In this document: positions 61,326 through 64,000 of the stretch, piece by piece | Layout of the letters: each line of letters begins with the position of its first letter | Numbering within the stretch: the first letter of the stretch is position 1 | NCBI RefSeq assembly: GCF_013385985.1 | Contig: NZ_JACAOY010000025.1 | Span: forward strand, 1-64,000 | DNA length: 64,000 nt | From: Pseudomonas sp. B6002 | GTDB lineage: Bacteria > Pseudomonadota > Gammaproteobacteria > Pseudomonadales > Pseudomonadaceae | Reading direction: 5' to 3' | Notes under the pieces: generated by a model | What the model was told of the DNA's origin: nothing | Databases searched by the model: none | What the model saw: the letters and a program-made list of their open reading frames with translations, nothing else | Translations under genes and position numbers: made by a program

Positions 61326-61796
61326 ATGATCCAGTCACAAATCAGCCAGAACAGCCGCCTCGCCCTGACCGACGTGATCCTGTTGGCCAAGGCCCGCAAA
61401 GACCTGTCGTTCGCCCAGATCGCCGAGGGCACCGGCCTGTCCGAAGCCTTCGTCACCGCCGCCTTGCTGGGCCAGCACCCGCTGCCGGCCGATGCTGCTC
61501 AGGCCGTCGCCGACATCCTGGGCCTGGACGCCGACGCGGTGGCCCTGTTGCAAACCATCCCATTGCGCGGCAGCCTCGGCAACGGTGTGCCGACCGACCC
61601 GACCCTCTACCGCTTCTACGAAATGCTGCAGGTCTACGGCACCACACTGAAGGCCCTGGTGCACGAGAAGTTTGGCGACGGCATCATCAGCGCGATCAAC
61701 TTCAAGCTCGACATCAAGAAAGTCGATGACCCGGAAGGCGGTTCCCGTGCGGTGATCACCCTGGATGGCAAGTACCTGCCGACCAAGCCGTTCTGA
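61326..61796 (+). CDS. cynS: Cyanase
   Basis: A 156-residue cyanate hydratase, the same length as E. coli CynS, with the catalytic triad at the same numbers: R96 and E99 (LYRFYEML) and S122 (GIISAINF). N-terminal helical domain with [16 protein letters not shown] resembles a DNA-binding fold, as known for the family. It converts cyanate and bicarbonate to ammonia and CO2. The ATG follows ACGGAGATAACACC. No cynX transporter follows; a strong hairpin lies after the stop. Confidence 0.97.
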   Translation: MIQSQISQNSRLALTDVILLAKARKDLSFAQIAEGTGLSEAFVTAALLGQHPLPADAAQAVADILGLDADAVALLQTIPLRGSLGNGVPTDPTLYRFYEMLQVYGTTLKALVHEKFGDGIISAINFKLDIKKVDDPEGGSRAVITLDGKYLPTKPF

Positions 61797-61804
61797 TCGT
61801 CAGT

Positions 61805-61841
61805 GGGAAGACCCGGCGCCGAGAGGTGGCCGGGTCTTCCC
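61805..61841. terminator. Bidirectional hairpin between cynS and hipA
   Basis: GGGAAGACCCGG (61805-61816) and CCGGGTCTTCCC (61830-61841) form a perfect 12-bp stem. It begins 8 bases after the cynS stop and ends one base before the hipA stop on the opposite strand, so it can serve both convergent transcripts. No T-run is present. Confidence 0.75.
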
Positions 61842-61842
61842 G

Positions 61843-63090
61843 CTACCCTTGAACATCAGGGGGCTCAATACTTTTCTCCAGCCCTGCCGTCCAGGCAGCG
61901 GTCATCTTTTCCCCTACGTCATCGAATTCAGGATGAGAGATTCGATACTCGGAAAGCTCAGCCAGCGCGCGATGCATGCCGTGGCTCACCCTGCCCAGCA
62001 ATGCGTTGCAGCGCGCTTCGGTCAGGTTGCACGAACTGCGCCCGAACTGGACCAGCATCTTGCGTTTCGGCCAGGCTTTTGACCCGCCCAGCAGCAGGCC
62101 CATGATGTCGTTGGTCTGATACACAGTGGTGGTCACCAGGTCGTAAGCGGGTGCGAGCCAGATGTCGGCCTCTTCGGCACAATCCTCGTAGAGCAGGCCG
62201 AAATTCTTCAGGTGGCCGTCACCGTTCTGGATGCCGGCCGACAGCGCCACCATCATGAAGAAATCTTCCAGTGCCTGAGTGACGCGGTGGGGGGAGACGT
62301 AAGACTTGATCAGCTTCGCGCACCCTTGGTAGGTGCCGTCGTACTTCTTGACGGTGCCCCAACCGGAAAGCACGCACATGTCCTCAAACCCGAGGTAAGC
62401 GTTTTCGCCAATGTCGAAGCGTTTCACCACCAGCAATTTACCGTGCTGGCTTAGTTGGCACTCCGGCACTTCAAGGCCGGTGTGAAAGGCGGCGCGCATG
62501 CAGAAGAACTCATTGGCCGCCAACTGCGGAAAGTCGGTTTCGTTGAACGCTTTCACCAGGTGCGTGGCGCCCCGGTGGGTGAATCGCTCAACATCGTTGC
62601 CCAGCTCTTCAGCGCTGCGTACAAGGACCTTCGGTTGAACGCCGGAAACCCCTGAGTAGGCGGCATACGTGTTTACCAGCTCGTCGAACAGATCTTTCGC
62701 GCCGTCATGGACCAGCAAGTCGGAGAGCACGATTTGGGGCAGTGATTCGTCGCCACTGGCGTGGGTCACGCTGATGCGGCCTAACTGGTGCGGCCCGACA
62801 ATCCCCAGTAGCGCAAAGTCGTCAAAACCGCGTACAGACTTGCTGAACCGTCGCACGAGCGCTTCTTTGAGATGCCCCTCGGGGATGTGCATTTCAAACA
62901 GCGGATGGATGCCGTATTCCCAGTTGTAGCTCTCCAGGCGCACCGGCATGGTCAGGGACACCGCGTCTTTTTCGGCAACGCCCGGGTTATACGAGAACAC
63001 AGCGTCGCGGCTGTTTTGCGCACTGCGCCCCAATATCCCGGCCGCCGCGTCCCCTGCGCCGATGTACAGCCGATCACGTGGCTTACTCAT
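61843..63090 (-). CDS. hipA: HipA-family serine/threonine kinase toxin
   Basis: A 415-residue HipA-like protein. The ATP-loop motif SGVQPKVLVRS, the catalytic loop IQNGDGHLKNFGLL (D and N) and the metal-binding APAYDLVTT are all intact. N-terminal RLYIGAGDAAAGILGRSA is unlike the short HipA_C-only forms. HipA kinases phosphorylate aminoacyl-tRNA synthetases and cause growth arrest. The ATG at 63090 overlaps the hipB stop by 8 bases, giving coupled antitoxin-toxin translation. Confidence 0.9.
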   Translation of the reverse strand: MSKPRDRLYIGAGDAAAGILGRSAQNSRDAVFSYNPGVAEKDAVSLTMPVRLESYNWEYGIHPLFEMHIPEGHLKEALVRRFSKSVRGFDDFALLGIVGPHQLGRISVTHASGDESLPQIVLSDLLVHDGAKDLFDELVNTYAAYSGVSGVQPKVLVRSAEELGNDVERFTHRGATHLVKAFNETDFPQLAANEFFCMRAAFHTGLEVPECQLSQHGKLLVVKRFDIGENAYLGFEDMCVLSGWGTVKKYDGTYQGCAKLIKSYVSPHRVTQALEDFFMMVALSAGIQNGDGHLKNFGLLYEDCAEEADIWLAPAYDLVTTTVYQTNDIMGLLLGGSKAWPKRKMLVQFGRSSCNLTEARCNALLGRVSHGMHRALAELSEYRISHPEFDDVGEKMTAAWTAGLEKSIEPPDVQG

Positions 63091-63328
63091 GCACGTTTCC
63101 TGCCTTGAGTTCATCGAGCGTTTTGCGTCGACGATTTGGCACAGCGGTCAATTCGTACCCCAAGCCTTCCAGGATGGCGGCGACCTTGCGAATCCCGATT
63201 TCAGGGACCGTATTGTTCTCGATCCCGGAAATGGTCGCGCGGCTCATACCGTGCCGCTCCGCGAGTTGGCTTTGCGTGAGCCCGGCGTCTTGGCGCAGGC
63301 GTTTGATCAAGGGACCTAAGTCATCCAT
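63083..63328 (-). CDS. hipB: HipB-like antitoxin (XRE helix-turn-helix)
   Basis: An 81-residue DNA-binding antitoxin. LIKRLRQDAGLTQSQLAERHGMSRATISGIENNTVPEIG contains the XRE helix-turn-helix (TQSQLAERHGMSRATIS), followed by a strand AILEGLGYELTAVP used for dimerisation in HipB. It binds and neutralises HipA and represses the operon through the two matching palindromes immediately upstream. No clear ribosome site is seen in front of its ATG, which lies inside the operator zone. Confidence 0.9.
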   Translation of the reverse strand: MDDLGPLIKRLRQDAGLTQSQLAERHGMSRATISGIENNTVPEIGIRKVAAILEGLGYELTAVPNRRRKTLDELKAGNVHE

Positions 63329-63330
63329 TT

Positions 63331-63395
63331 AAATATGCATCCTATGCAATGCATTTAATGAGAATATCTCTAAATGCATCGTATGTGATGCGTTT
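63331..63395. promoter_or_regulatory. Two HipB operator candidates
   Basis: Site near the gene (63331-63356) has AAATATGCATC, six bases, AATGCATTT. The distal site (63372-63395) has AAATGCATC, six bases, GATGCGTTT. Read on the proper strand both follow AAATGCAT-(Y)-N6-(R)-ATGC(R)TTT. Two equal-size palindromes upstream of hipB match the multi-operator layout used for HipBA autoregulation. Confidence 0.7.
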
Positions 63396-63435
63396 CTCTT
63401 TGCATAGGCGTTTCTTTGGGGTGGAAGCCATAGGT

Positions 63436-64000
63436 CTAGCGTTGCTGAAAAGCAATCTTCAACCCCAGCCCCATGAACAGCGTACCGATGATCTTGCCTT
63501 CCCACCGACGCAGTTTGGACAGGCTGGCAAAGCATTGGCTCAGTGGGCGGATGGCGATGGAAATCAGGCTGGTGTACACCGCGCTGAGCGCCGAAAAAAT
63601 CAGGCCCAGCACGGCGAACTGCGTCAGGGAGGAGCCTGATTCCGGGTGAACGAACTGCGGCAGGAAGGCCAGGAAGAAGAGGGCGGTTTTCGGGTTCAGG
63701 ACTTCTGCGCCCACGGCCTGCAAGAACGCCTGGCCAGAGGTCACGCTGGGCAGGTGCTTCTGTGAGGTTGCGCCGGGCCGGGCGAGGAACGCCCGCACGC
63801 CCAGGTAAATCAGGTAGCAGGCGCCCACCGTTTTGATCACGTTGAACGCCGTGGCCGAGGTCATCAGGATCGCCGAGAGGCCCAGGGCAGCACACAGCGT
63901 ATGGATCAGGTCGCCGGTCGCAATCCCAAGCCCGGTGGCGATACCGGCCTTGCGCCCGCCCTGCAGCGTGCGGGTGATGACCAGCAGCACCGCAGGGCCC
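63436..64000 (-). CDS. LysE/RhtB-family amino acid exporter, 5' end outside window
   Basis: A LysE-family inner-membrane exporter. The frame stays open to the window edge; the first visible residues GPAVLLVITRTLQGGRKAG are the family PGPA motif, which is normally about 20 residues from the start, so the start lies beyond base 64000. VGACYLIYLGVRAFLA and EVLNPKTALFFLAFLPQFV are further hallmarks. It ends 107 bases upstream of hipB on the same strand. Cargo is probably an amino acid (homoserine/threonine/lysine type). Confidence 0.9.
   Translation of the reverse strand, partial: GPAVLLVITRTLQGGRKAGIATGLGIATGDLIHTLCAALGLSAILMTSATAFNVIKTVGACYLIYLGVRAFLARPGATSQKHLPSVTSGQAFLQAVGAEVLNPKTALFFLAFLPQFVHPESGSSLTQFAVLGLIFSALSAVYTSLISIAIRPLSQCFASLSKLRRWEGKIIGTLFMGLGLKIAFQQR

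Overview
The window looks like a chromosome segment from a Pseudomonas of the fluorescens group. It has high G+C, many LysR regulators with small catabolic or transport units, an OprD-type porin, REP sequences of the GTGGCGAGCGGGCTTG type with a RAYT transposase, and a cynR-cynTS locus. No rRNA, CRISPR array or complete tRNA was seen. I count 11 LysR genes plus TetR, MarR, MocR and HipB regulators.

Layout. 1-9.8 kb: a two-partner-secretion contact-inhibition locus. It holds the end of the transporter (cdiB-like), a 2368-residue CdiA-like effector and an overlapping immunity gene. An AT-rich tail follows, with a toxin-end remnant, a decayed 3' half of tRNA-Asn and four small immunity-like genes, two of them tandem paralogues. 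9.9-22.3 kb: acidic amino acid/keto acid metabolism. It carries two dicarboxylate/amino acid symporters, a double-domain aspartate/glutamate racemase, an aminotransferase, an RraA-like aldolase, three related LysR regulators, an MFS anion transporter and a 2-hydroxyacid dehydrogenase. 22.4-31.3 kb: a lipoprotein hydrolase, then a tightly packed three-gene operon. Its first protein is a TpsB transporter fused to a second, porin-type beta-barrel. The second is a HMW1/FHA-like secreted adhesin, and the third is an HMW1C-type cytoplasmic N-glycosyltransferase. This is the most unusual system in the window. 31.35-32.2 kb: a REPIN with 18-bp-period REP-derived arrays around a RAYT gene.

32.2-45.6 kb: modular accessory metabolism. 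It contains LysR/alcohol dehydrogenase/MFS, LysR/amidohydrolase/YdcZ/OprD/LysR, a TetR-MFS pair with a clear inverted operator pair, a secreted nuclease, and a MarR operon (membrane protein, MFS, DUF1289) with a perfect 14-bp palindrome. 45.8-55.3 kb: a YeeE/YedE sulfur transporter and LysR, a VOC protein, pxpB-pxpC without pxpA, an MHS-family transporter behind a short leader ORF, a doxX-oxidoreductase-pirin operon with a divergent LysR, and a small DUF2986 gene. 55.4-64 kb: a divergent panB paralogue facing a MocR regulator, an SDR with its LysR, cynR/cynT/cynS, hipBA with two matching operators, and a LysE-type exporter cut by the window edge.

Most units follow one logic: a regulator beside, and usually divergent from, a short operon with one transporter and one to three enzymes. 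The exceptions are the two cell-surface TPS systems. One delivers a toxin; the other probably exports a glycosylated adhesin.
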